This document shows, piece after piece, positions 51,958 to 60,213 of a stretch of DNA of 64,000 bases. Origin of the DNA: Pseudomonas sp. PB101. Lineage in GTDB: Bacteria; Pseudomonadota; Gammaproteobacteria; Pseudomonadales; Pseudomonadaceae. Under the pieces are notes generated by a model. The model saw only the letters and a list, made by a program, of their open reading frames with translations, searched no databases and was not told where the DNA came from. The DNA is taken from NCBI RefSeq assembly GCF_009764265.1, contig NZ_RWIR01000089.1, forward strand, positions 45,630-109,629, written 5' to 3'. The position numbers and the translations under genes are program-made. Positions within the stretch are counted from its first letter, which is position 1; the number at the start of each line of letters is the position of its first letter.

Positions 51958-52482
51958 ATGAAAGCCGATGCACTGCGCAAGTCTCTCGCACCAGCGCCGC
52001 AGGGTATTTACCCTTTTGTGGAGCTCCCCCTTCACCTCGGATATCCATCCCTGGACGATTTCGAGATTCTCTCGAACGACCAAGGCGCACCCATGGCTGC
52101 GGCGGCGCTGCGCGAGTTTCCCCGCATAAGCCGGATCTGCCGGGTATCGGGGCGGTTGCTGCCCGGTCGCGGCCGACATACCCGGCAACTGGCCCGGGAT
52201 GTTCATGTCCATGACCCACACTTCTGCGGGCTGCTGCGCCACTCGTGCGACCCGAACGTGTTTCTCGACTTGAGTGAGCTGTGGTTATGGGCGCTGAAAG
52301 ACATTCACAAGGGTGACTGGCTATCGATGGATTACGCCGCCACGGAAGACCAACTGCAGCGCCAGTTCGCCTGCCGCTGCGGCTCGTACAACTGCCGGGG
52401 CTGGATCACCGGTTACGATGAAGCGCCGAACGCCGACGGCCAGCTGTTTTTGCAACAGTGGCGTCGGCAAAGTCCGTACTGA
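51958..52482 (+). CDS. Small SET-domain protein (lysine methyltransferase-like)
   Basis: A 174-residue protein with a short SET fold. The histidine-containing HSCDPNVFLDLSELWLWALK matches the NHS/CxPN SAM-binding motif of SET domains, and GDWLSMDYAATEDQLQRQFA the catalytic YxxTE-like end. The post-SET-like ACRCGSYNCRGWITGY carries three cysteines that could bind zinc. A methyltransferase role is inference; a target is not known. It converges with the carbonic anhydrase gene, 6 bases apart. Confidence 0.8.
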   Translation: MKADALRKSLAPAPQGIYPFVELPLHLGYPSLDDFEILSNDQGAPMAAAALREFPRISRICRVSGRLLPGRGRHTRQLARDVHVHDPHFCGLLRHSCDPNVFLDLSELWLWALKDIHKGDWLSMDYAATEDQLQRQFACRCGSYNCRGWITGYDEAPNADGQLFLQQWRRQSPY

Positions 52483-52488
52483 AGGGAT

Positions 52489-53133
52489 TTACAGGGGTTC
52501 GAACGGACGCAGGCGGTACTGCGGCGGCAATTGCTCGAAACCACTGATGGTGGCATTCAGGCTCTTCCAGCGGCCGTCCTTGATACCGTAGATGCAGCCA
52601 TGGATCGACAGGCTCTGCCCGCGGTGCCAGGCGTTTTGCACAATGCTGGTATGCCCGACGTTAGCCACCTGCTGGATCACGTTGAGCTCGCAGAGACGGT
52701 CGACCCGCTCTTCTTCGGTCGGCAACTTGGCAAGCTCTTCGCGCTTTTCGTAGTACAGGTCGCGAATCGAGCGCAGCCAGCCGTCGATCAGGCCGAACTG
52801 GCGATCCTGCATCGAGGCGCGCACGCCGCCGCAGCCATAGTGGCCGGTGACGAGGATATGTTTGACCTTGAGTACATCGACCGCGTACTGGATCACCGAC
52901 AGGCAGTTGAGGTCGGTGTGCAACACGACGTTGGCCACATTACGGTGTACGAACAGATCACCCGGCAACATGCCGACGATCTCGTTGGCCGGCACCCGGG
53001 CATCGGAACAGCCGATCCACAGGAACTCCGGGGTCTGTTGGCGAGCCAGCTTGGCGAAGAAGTCAGGATCTTCCTCCTTGATCGCAGCGGCCCAACGCTC
53101 GTTGTTATCAATCAGATCTTGTAATTCGTTCAT
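52489..53133 (-). CDS. can: Beta-class carbonic anhydrase
   Basis: A 214-residue zinc enzyme that interconverts CO2 and bicarbonate. The zinc ligands and catalytic dyad are in WIGCSDARVPANEIVGMLPG and ILVTGHYGCGGVRAS (Cys, Asp-Arg, His, Cys). The ATG at 53133 gives MNELQDLIDNNERWAAAI. Length and motif are as expected. In many Pseudomonas it sits by a SulP transporter gene, which is not here. Confidence 0.94.
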   Translation of the reverse strand: MNELQDLIDNNERWAAAIKEEDPDFFAKLARQQTPEFLWIGCSDARVPANEIVGMLPGDLFVHRNVANVVLHTDLNCLSVIQYAVDVLKVKHILVTGHYGCGGVRASMQDRQFGLIDGWLRSIRDLYYEKREELAKLPTEEERVDRLCELNVIQQVANVGHTSIVQNAWHRGQSLSIHGCIYGIKDGRWKSLNATISGFEQLPPQYRLRPFEPL

Positions 53134-53301
53134 GCAATGAAGCCTCAAGAATGATGCGCAGCTTTGACTGACAACCGTCCGTCGGGGTCACGCGCGAAAT
53201 GCAGATGCTTTCCTGATCCGGAACACGGGGCTCCATGCCGGTTGAATTCTCGGTAGCCACGTGGGTCAACCGTAGTAAGGCCTACAGTATGAGGAATTAC
53301 C

Positions 53302-53706
53302 ATGAATGATTCACGACGTCCGTACGATGCGGTGCAACCGGAACCCATCGATGACAACGAAGACCGCATGGGTTCGGTGCGCGAGCTGGATTTCGAAACC
53401 GAAGAACCCAGCGCCAGGATCGGTGACGAACTGCCGGACGGCGAGCGCGAGCAGTTGATGCCAGGCCAGCGCGTACGTAAAGCGGGCCTGACCGGCGCCT
53501 CGACCGGCGACCATCAACCTACCGACGACGACATGAGCCCGGAAACCCTGATCCGTGAAGATGGTGCCCGGGATGCCCGGGAAGCGGGTAATAACAGTCG
53601 CGCGGATTGGGACCTGAGCATCGTCGATGAGGACGATATTGGCGGCGGTAATGGCCTGGATGAAGCGGAACTGGCGCGGCGCGATCCGATGGACGGCAAG
53701 CGCTGA
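53302..53706 (+). CDS. Acidic low-complexity hypothetical protein
   Basis: A 134-residue, strongly acidic, Asp/Glu-rich protein (DDNEDRMGS, LDFETEEPS, DEDDIGGG) with no signal peptide, membrane segment or cysteine. It is likely intrinsically disordered. Homologues have been annotated as unknown or misnamed kinases; I would not infer a function. GAGGAAT lies 5 bases before the ATG, so it is translated. Confidence 0.72.
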   Translation: MNDSRRPYDAVQPEPIDDNEDRMGSVRELDFETEEPSARIGDELPDGEREQLMPGQRVRKAGLTGASTGDHQPTDDDMSPETLIREDGARDAREAGNNSRADWDLSIVDEDDIGGGNGLDEAELARRDPMDGKR

Positions 53707-53729
53707 TCTTCGGTGTCTGTCAGGCCCTC

Positions 53730-53802
53730 ATCGCGAGCAAGCTCGCTCCCACAGGTTTTATCTACGACACAAATCTCTGTAGGAGCTAGCCTGCTAGCGA
53801 AG
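53730..53802. repeat. Degenerate REP doublet
   Basis: ATCGCGAGCAAGCTCGCTCCCACAG (53730-53754) is followed by CTGTAGGAGCTAGCCTGCTAGCGA (about 53777-53800). The two arms have diverged (GCGAGC versus GCTAGC) but each keeps its own stem. It lies between convergent genes. Confidence 0.7.
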
Positions 53803-53812
53803 AGCTTCAAGC

Positions 53813-54265
53813 TCAATCCACCAAAGTGCAGGCCATGACCACCGCATCTTCGCGCCCACCCACCGCCGGGTAGTAATCCCGGCGTCGGCCGATCTCGTTG
53901 AAGCCATAACGCTCGTACAACTTGAACGCCGCGGTATTGCTGTCGCGCACTTCCAGGAAACACTCCCGGGCGTCGGCCTTGTAGGCAATCGACATCAAAT
54001 GCTCGAGCAAGGTCAGCCCCAGGCCACGGCCCTGGTTTTCAGGCTTGACCGTAATGTTCAGCAGGTGCGCCTCGTCGAGGATGATCTGCACCACGCCGTG
54101 GCCCACCTGCTGCTGACCTTCGAACATCAGCCAGATCTGATACTTGCCCAGGCCGTCGAGGAAAATCCCGCGGGTCCAGGGATGGCTGTAGGCCGCGTAT
54201 TCGATTTTCAGCACGGTTTCCAGGTCCGCCTCGGTCATCGGGCGAAACGATACAGCATCACTCAT
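53813..54265 (-). CDS. rimI: Ribosomal protein S18-alanine N-acetyltransferase
   Basis: A 150-residue GNAT enzyme that acetylates the N-terminal alanine of S18. The acetyl-CoA loop is VKPENQGRGLGLTLLEHLMS (Q/RxxGxG/A) and the C-terminal NTAAFKLYERYGFNEIG is typical. The start overlaps the end of holD by 8 bases, as in E. coli where holD-rimI are paired. Confidence 0.92.
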   Translation of the reverse strand: MSDAVSFRPMTEADLETVLKIEYAAYSHPWTRGIFLDGLGKYQIWLMFEGQQQVGHGVVQIILDEAHLLNITVKPENQGRGLGLTLLEHLMSIAYKADARECFLEVRDSNTAAFKLYERYGFNEIGRRRDYYPAVGGREDAVVMACTLVD

Positions 54266-55043
54266 TCGATTCTTTCCAGCGCGCCATCAGCCGACGCATG
54301 GCTTGCCAGACATCAGCCTTACGCTGTGGCTCATCCATTAATAATTCCAGGCCCGGCACCGCCCAGGCCGAGCCCAGGCCTTCGATCTGCAACTCACGAT
54401 TGAACGCCTCGGCATCCGCTTCGCCGGCAAACCGCACGGCGGGCAGGCCGATCAGCCACAGGCAGGCGCATGGCGTTTCTTCCATGCGCACCGAGAGAAA
54501 ACCTTGCACAAAGTCACGGGCCGCTTCCGGGCCCTGATCCATCGTGCCACGCACCAGAAGCGGCCAGCGTACCGGCTCACCGACGATCTGCGGGCTGTCC
54601 GGCAGACCGGCGGCGCGCAACATGTCCTTGAGCAACAGGTAAGCAGGGTCACGGGTCTGGAAGGGTTCGCCTGTGGGTAACTCCACCAGCAGCAGGCAGC
54701 GCCCGGCCCGCAGCAGCTGCAGGGCGAAACGCGGTGGCGGCACGACAGGCGCCTTGGCCACGACCGGCGCCTCTTCGGCCTCTTCCACCGGCTTGGCACC
54801 GGTGCGCGTGCTTGCCAACGATGGCCGCGGCACTTCGATCTTCACCCGCTCGGCCGGTTTGACCACCGGTGCCACGGATGCTTCAGCCACGACAGCCGGT
54901 ACGACAGGCGCGACTACAACCGGCTCGGGGATCTCCAGCAGTTCGGGCCGCGACGGCGCGGCAAAGGGCAATTCGGTGCGCGGCAGCCAGTTGACCACCT
55001 GCATGGCGGCCAGATAAGCGCGACGACGGGACTCGATAAGCAA
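54258..55043 (-). CDS. holD: DNA polymerase III psi subunit, cryptic pseudomonad form
   Basis: A 261-residue protein overlapping rimI. The N-terminal SRRRAYLAAMQVVNWLPRTE corresponds to the chi-binding helix of psi, followed by a long Pro/Val/Ala-rich disordered stretch (about residues 30-90) and a C-terminal domain. P. aeruginosa PA4679, in the same place, was shown to be the psi subunit, so this is likely the ortholog. It links the clamp-loader to chi and SSB. TTG at 55043 is the only start that keeps the chi-binding N-terminus; ATG at 55004 would lose it. Confidence 0.78.
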   Translation of the reverse strand: MLIESRRRAYLAAMQVVNWLPRTELPFAAPSRPELLEIPEPVVVAPVVPAVVAEASVAPVVKPAERVKIEVPRPSLASTRTGAKPVEEAEEAPVVAKAPVVPPPRFALQLLRAGRCLLLVELPTGEPFQTRDPAYLLLKDMLRAAGLPDSPQIVGEPVRWPLLVRGTMDQGPEAARDFVQGFLSVRMEETPCACLWLIGLPAVRFAGEADAEAFNRELQIEGLGSAWAVPGLELLMDEPQRKADVWQAMRRLMARWKESNE

Positions 55044-55236
55044 AGGTCGGCCACTTGTGGATAACTAAAAGTGCGCTGATTCTACCGCCGTTCGCTCAAG
55101 ATCGCTTGCTGTTGATCGATAGCCTCGACCGATGCTCTTTATCGAAAGAATGCGACAGCCCGTCCCGGGATTGAATCGCATCGCGCCCGATGCAGTACAA
55201 TCGCGGCTTTTAATCGCCAACCAGCCGGCCATTCCG

Positions 55237-56511
55237 ATGATCGAACCCAAGCGCGTCTTGCGCGCCCTCGCTGAACACTGGGCACTTCTGGAGCCACTGT
55301 GCGAGCACTTCGACCAAGGCACACTGAGCCTCAACGAACTGCGCACGCAACTGGCCGCCCAGCAACTCGACAGTACGCCGCAGGACATCACCAGCCTGCT
55401 GGATGTGTGGATTCGCCTCGATATCCTGGTTCCCGTGGCCAAAAGCCCGAACCGTTTCGAGCTCAATGCGCAGATTCACGACTTCCTCGCCTATCTGCGC
55501 CGTGAACACCGTCTGGGCCTGTGCCTGGAGATCGAAGCCTACCTGCGCCACCTGGAGCGTCTGGCCGGTTATATCCAGGACGCGTTCGACATCCGCGACG
55601 GCAATGACCTCGCCCGCCAGCTGCGTCTGCTCGACATGCGCGTGCGTGACGTGCTGAAAAAACTCGATAACGACGAACAGGCACTGGTGGCCGTCGCCGA
55701 ACGGGCGAAAACCAGCGACCGGCAGATTCCGTTGCGCCAGCGTTATGCTGAAGTGCTGGCGACCTGGGACGAATACGTCGAGCCGATGATTGATCTGGTG
55801 AACGCCGACGGCGCCTTCGAACAAGGCGTGCGCAAGGTCGAAACGGTCCTGCTGAAGATGCTCAGCGAGCAGCAGCGCCTCGGCCATCTGGTCGACGACG
55901 ACATGCTGCTGCGCACCCACGCACGCATCCTCGAAATGCAGACCAGCGCCCAACTGACCCTGCGTCATGCCCGCGAACTGCTGCTGCCGCTGCGTGAAGA
56001 AGCGCGCCGGCACAACGCCGTGACCCGTGGCGCGGCGCTGGCCCTGTCGATGATCCGTCGCAAGGGCATCGACGCCGTGCCACAAGCGGCGATGCCGATG
56101 TTCACTCGCCCGCAAAGCACCTTCCTCGGCAGCGCCAGTCAGGTCGAAGCCTATGTTTATGCCCTGGCACGCTTCGAACCGAAACCGGCGCGCTTCCCCA
56201 AGGCGCACAAGACCCACAAAGGCGAAGCGCCACGGGCGCCACGCACGGTTCGGGAAATGCTCGAACGCTGCGAAGACGCCCTGCCGATGCCGGACCTGAT
56301 GACCTGGCTGCTGGAGCAGGAGCCGGACGGCGCCACCGACGAATTGCTGTACTGGTTCTCGCGCCTGTCGCGGGAAAAACGCTTCAAGCGCGAGCGTCTG
56401 GAACGCCGCGAATACCATACTCACGAGCACCAGGTCAGCCTGCGCTCCTTCGCCCTGCTCTCGGTCAGCGACGCCTCCGAGGATTCTGCGAGCACTCCCT
56501 ATGCATCTTGA
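55237..56511 (+). CDS. mksF: Condensin kleisin-type subunit MksF
   Basis: A 424-residue, mostly helical protein, the MukF/kleisin-type first gene of the Mks condensin operon. It starts MIEPKRVLRALAEHWALLEP and has a winged-helix-like N-terminal part and a long central helical middle. Databases differ on whether it is called MksB or MksF; I use F for the kleisin. It overlaps mksE by 11 bases. A weak ribosome site precedes 55237; the longer frame to 55132 crosses into the holD upstream region. Confidence 0.85.
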   Translation: MIEPKRVLRALAEHWALLEPLCEHFDQGTLSLNELRTQLAAQQLDSTPQDITSLLDVWIRLDILVPVAKSPNRFELNAQIHDFLAYLRREHRLGLCLEIEAYLRHLERLAGYIQDAFDIRDGNDLARQLRLLDMRVRDVLKKLDNDEQALVAVAERAKTSDRQIPLRQRYAEVLATWDEYVEPMIDLVNADGAFEQGVRKVETVLLKMLSEQQRLGHLVDDDMLLRTHARILEMQTSAQLTLRHARELLLPLREEARRHNAVTRGAALALSMIRRKGIDAVPQAAMPMFTRPQSTFLGSASQVEAYVYALARFEPKPARFPKAHKTHKGEAPRAPRTVREMLERCEDALPMPDLMTWLLEQEPDGATDELLYWFSRLSREKRFKRERLERREYHTHEHQVSLRSFALLSVSDASEDSASTPYAS

Positions 56512-57202
56512 TCTTTCCGAACTGTCTCAGCTGGCGCCGATCTTTCGCGAGCTGTTCAAGGGTTACCACGTCAGCCGCCGCGATCCGGAGCTGTACGCGC
56601 AACTGTCGAACTTCCAGGACCAGTACCGCACGCTGTTCAAGGCCCTGGGCTTTGAACTGGTCTGCGACACCCGCGGCTTCTACTACTTCGTGCCGGACCT
56701 CGCGGCCGCGGCGGTGAACAAGACCGCCCAGCGTCTGGCGCTGTTCACCTTCATCCTCGTCGAACACCTGGCCGACCAGGGCCGCGACCCGATCGCCGTG
56801 CTCGACGGCGGCAGTCTCGGGCGTGATGAGTTGCCGTCGCTGCTGGAGAAATACCGTGACCTGTTCATCCAGGCCGAAGTGCAGACCCAGGACGAGCTCG
56901 AAGAAAAGATCATGCGCCGCATGACCCAACTCGGTTTCGCCAGCGAAGAAAACGGCATCTACCGTTTCCTGCCGCCGATGCACCGCTTCCTCGACGTCTG
57001 CCTGTCGGTTCAGCAGGACCGCGACCTGGCCGCCAGCCTGCACAGCGTATTGCCGCTGCCAGTGCCGGTGCTGATCGACGAAGACAGCGACGAAAAACTG
57101 CTGCAGACCGACGACCCGCTCGACCTGGCGGAGTTTGCCGATGAAAGCGAAGAAGACGCCCTGGCCCGCGCCATTGCCGAAGAACAGGAGCTCGACGCAT
57201 GA
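56501..57202 (+). CDS. mksE: Condensin accessory subunit MksE
   Basis: A 233-residue acidic winged-helix protein (MHLDLSELSQLAPIFRELFK) with a very acidic C-terminus (EESEEDALARAIAEEQ). It bridges MksF and MksB by analogy with MukE. Its stop overlaps the mksB start (ATGA). Confidence 0.87.
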   Translation: MHLDLSELSQLAPIFRELFKGYHVSRRDPELYAQLSNFQDQYRTLFKALGFELVCDTRGFYYFVPDLAAAAVNKTAQRLALFTFILVEHLADQGRDPIAVLDGGSLGRDELPSLLEKYRDLFIQAEVQTQDELEEKIMRRMTQLGFASEENGIYRFLPPMHRFLDVCLSVQQDRDLAASLHSVLPLPVPVLIDEDSDEKLLQTDDPLDLAEFADESEEDALARAIAEEQELDA

Positions 57203-60039
57203 GCAAGGAACGTTACGGCATCCGCCGCTTTGCCCTTTTGAACACCGCCGGCTACAGCCTCGGCCTGTTCCCGCTGGAAGAACCGCTGTCGGTGTACGGC
57301 GCGAACAACCTCGGTAAATCCGCCTCGATCAACGCCTTGCAGTTCCCGATCCTGGCGCGCATGTCGGACATGAGCTTCGGCAAGTACAGCCTGGAGCAGT
57401 CCCGGCGCTTCTACTTCGCCTCGGACACCAGCTACATCCTGGTCGAGGTGAACCTGCCCCACGGCCCGCACGTGATTGGTGTAGTCGGTCGCGGCCCGGG
57501 GGGTGGTTTCGGTCACCAGTTCTTTGCCTACGCGGGCAAACTGGACCTGGCCCACTACCAGAAGAACGACACCTGCCTGCGCCAGAAAGAACTGTTCACC
57601 AACCTCGAACGCGAAGGCCTCAAAGCCTACGAGCTCAAGCCGGATGAACTGCGCCGTTTGCTGGTCGGTGGCCACACCTCGATCCCGCTGGACCTGACGC
57701 TGATCCCGCTGCGCTCCACCAGCGAGCAGAGCCTGAAGACCTTCCGCGCGTTGTTCATCAACCTGCTGCACATGCGCGAAATCACCGCGGCCAAGCTCAA
57801 GCAACTGTTCCTCGATGCCTTCGAACACAGCCTGCGTTCCGGCAGCGTCGATTACATTGCCGCGTGCGAAGAAGCCTTCCGCGATGTGCGCCGCATGGAG
57901 CAGGACTACAACTCGCTGGTCGCCGCCGGCCCGCTGGTCGAAGCCCTGGCCAACGGTGTGAAGCAACGCGACATCCTGCGCGGCAAGCTGCACCGGATCT
58001 CTCCCCTGCTCGACTCCTTGCTCGGCACTTGGTCGGACTACGCCAGTGCGCGCAAGGAAGAGCTGACCATTCAGTCCGAGCACTACCGCAACGAGCAAGA
58101 CGCCCTGCAAAACGACCAGCGCGGCGGCACTCAGGAACTGATGCGCCTGGAGCGGGAAATCACCGGCATCCAGCGCTGGCTCGGCGAACTGTCGGTGCTC
58201 AAGCATCGCTTTGCCCTGGTCGATGACGTCAAGGTACTGGAGCAGCAACTGCTGGCCGCCAAGGACGCCCACGACGAACTGGCCGGCGCGCTGGCGCAGT
58301 CCCGACAGTTCAGCGCCGAAGACCTCGAAGAGCGTCTGCGGGATCTGGAAAAACGCCTGAAGTCGGTCAAGCAGCAACTCGATCACGCCGACAACAACAG
58401 CTATGCCCGCCTGCGCGAAGAGTTTTCGCAGCAAGACGTCGAACGCCTGATGCGCCTGTTCAACAGCGCACTGTTCAGCCTGCCGCTGGGTGAACACGGC
58501 ATCACCCTCGACGACGACGGCGAGTGGGTAAAATCGGTGGAGCTGATCCTCGACGGCTTCAAAGGCGAGCGTTTCGAAGTACCGGGCCTGTCCATCGACA
58601 TCTCCCACATCGAGCCGCCGGCATTGCAGGCCCTGGCTGACCGCGCAGCCCTGCGCGACCAGAAGGAACGCCTGGACAAAGAACTCAAGCAACTGAAGAC
58701 CCAGCAGGCCGTGGCCGCCGACCGCGCCGCGAGCAAGACCCAGACCGAAGCGCTGTACCAGCAAGTGCTGAACGCACAAAAAGCCCTGGAAGACTTCCGT
58801 CGCGCGCAAACCCTGAGCGCCGAGGAAGGCGACAAGCTCGAGCAACTGGCGCAGATGGAGGCTGCACAGGACGAATTGAAGCGTTCCAGCGACGCCTTTA
58901 CCGAGCGCGTCCAGCAACTGTCGGCCAAGCTGCAACTGGTCGGCCGTCAGATCGGCGACATGGAAGCCAAGCAACGCACCCTCGACGACGCCCTGCGCCG
59001 CCGTCAGCTGTTGCCGGCGGACCTGCCGTTCGGCACACCGTTCATGGACCCGATCGACGATTCCATGGACAACCTGCTGCCGCTGCTCAATGACTATCAG
59101 GACAGCTGGCAGGGCCTGTTGCGCGCCGACGGCCAGATCGAAGCGCTGTACGCCCAGGTGCGCCTCAAGGGCGTGGCCAAGTTCGACAGCGAAGACGATA
59201 TGGAGCGTCGCCTGCAACTGCTGATCAACGCCTATGCGCACCGTACCGACGAAGCCCTGACCCTGGGCAAGGCGCGCCGTGCAGCAGTTACCGACATCGC
59301 CCGGACCCTGCGCAACATTCGCAGCGACTATGACAGCCTCGAACACCAGTTGGCGCTGTTCAACCGCGAGATCAACAAGCGTCAGGTCTCCAACCTGCAA
59401 AGCTTCCGCATCGTGCTCGCGCCGAACAAGGAAGCGCTCAAGCACATCGACCAGATCATCCACAGCGCCGGTCAGTACGAAGAAGGTGAAACCCTGTCGG
59501 TGTTCGACCTCAGCCAAAGCGCCGAGCAGGACAACAAGAACGAAGAAGCCAAGGAATACCTGGCGCGGCTGGTGGCGGCGAACCACAACCAGCTCGGCCT
59601 CAAGGACTTGTTCGAGCTGGCGTTCGAGATCACCAAGGTCAACGGCCAACCGGTGATCCACACCGACATCGATGGCGCGGCGTCCAACGGCACCACCATG
59701 ACCATCAAGGCGCTGACCAACATGTACTTGTTGCTGCACTTGATGGACCGCGACCAGGCCGGTCGCGTGCGCCTGCCGTACTACCTCGACGAGGCGGCGG
59801 ACATCGACGAGAAGAACCAGGCCGCGCTGCTGGAAACCAGCCTGCAACTGGGCTTCGTGCCGATCCTGGCGAGCGTGAAGCCGCAGGTCTGCGCCAGTGT
59901 CGCCATCGACCTGGAAGGCGGCAGCGGCCCGGCCGGCATCTACATCGACGAGGCGGACTGGAAGTACATCCGTCGTCACGATCAGGTGAAGGCGACAGTC
60001 AACGAACAAGCGGATGAACCGGAGCTGGATGCGGTCTGA
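57199..60039 (+). CDS. mksB: SMC-like ATPase MksB of the condensin
   Basis: A 946-residue SMC protein. Walker A YGANNLGKSASINAL lies at residues 34-41. Long coiled coils fill the middle (several hundred residues, with a hinge-like stretch in between). The C-terminus has signature-like AASNGTTMTIKALTNMYLLL and Walker B YYLDEAADIDEKNQ. It binds DNA and ATP to organise the chromosome. The terminator at 60061 closes the operon; no nuclease (MksG/JetD) gene follows. Confidence 0.93.
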   Translation: MSKERYGIRRFALLNTAGYSLGLFPLEEPLSVYGANNLGKSASINALQFPILARMSDMSFGKYSLEQSRRFYFASDTSYILVEVNLPHGPHVIGVVGRGPGGGFGHQFFAYAGKLDLAHYQKNDTCLRQKELFTNLEREGLKAYELKPDELRRLLVGGHTSIPLDLTLIPLRSTSEQSLKTFRALFINLLHMREITAAKLKQLFLDAFEHSLRSGSVDYIAACEEAFRDVRRMEQDYNSLVAAGPLVEALANGVKQRDILRGKLHRISPLLDSLLGTWSDYASARKEELTIQSEHYRNEQDALQNDQRGGTQELMRLEREITGIQRWLGELSVLKHRFALVDDVKVLEQQLLAAKDAHDELAGALAQSRQFSAEDLEERLRDLEKRLKSVKQQLDHADNNSYARLREEFSQQDVERLMRLFNSALFSLPLGEHGITLDDDGEWVKSVELILDGFKGERFEVPGLSIDISHIEPPALQALADRAALRDQKERLDKELKQLKTQQAVAADRAASKTQTEALYQQVLNAQKALEDFRRAQTLSAEEGDKLEQLAQMEAAQDELKRSSDAFTERVQQLSAKLQLVGRQIGDMEAKQRTLDDALRRRQLLPADLPFGTPFMDPIDDSMDNLLPLLNDYQDSWQGLLRADGQIEALYAQVRLKGVAKFDSEDDMERRLQLLINAYAHRTDEALTLGKARRAAVTDIARTLRNIRSDYDSLEHQLALFNREINKRQVSNLQSFRIVLAPNKEALKHIDQIIHSAGQYEEGETLSVFDLSQSAEQDNKNEEAKEYLARLVAANHNQLGLKDLFELAFEITKVNGQPVIHTDIDGAASNGTTMTIKALTNMYLLLHLMDRDQAGRVRLPYYLDEAADIDEKNQAALLETSLQLGFVPILASVKPQVCASVAIDLEGGSGPAGIYIDEADWKYIRRHDQVKATVNEQADEPELDAV

Positions 60040-60060
60040 CGCTTGAATCGAAGGCAATGA

Positions 60061-60095
60061 AAAAGGCCGCGGTCCAATGGATCGCGGCCTTTTTC
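60061..60095 (+). terminator. Terminator of the mks operon
   Basis: AAAAGGCCGCG-GTCCAATGGAT-CGCGGCCTTTTT, 22 bases after the mksB stop. Confidence 0.92.
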
Positions 60096-60156
60096 ATAGG
60101 TGTGTCATTTAGCTTTGCAGTGAACTTCAGGGCCTCTTCAGGAACAACCCAGTCCC

Positions 60157-60181
60157 CTGTGGGAGCTGGCTTGCCAGCGAT
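60157..60181. repeat. Single degenerate REP
   Basis: CTGTGGGAGCTGGCTTGCCAGCGA carries one REP stem (GCTGGC-TT-GCCAGC). No partner copy is seen within 100 bases. It lies between the convergent mks and pqi genes. Confidence 0.65.
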
Positions 60182-60213
60182 GGCGTCATCACTGACGCCA
60201 CATAACCCTCAGA

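Noticed and set aside
57010..60057. 1015-residue open frame antisense to mksE/mksB
   Set aside because: Antisense of strongly biased coding sequence; repetitive composition without domains, while the plus frame has clear Walker A and B motifs.
55237..60213. A complete Wadjet (JetABCD) plasmid-defence operon
   Set aside because: Three of four components are present, but no JetD/MksG nuclease gene lies in the operon or near it.
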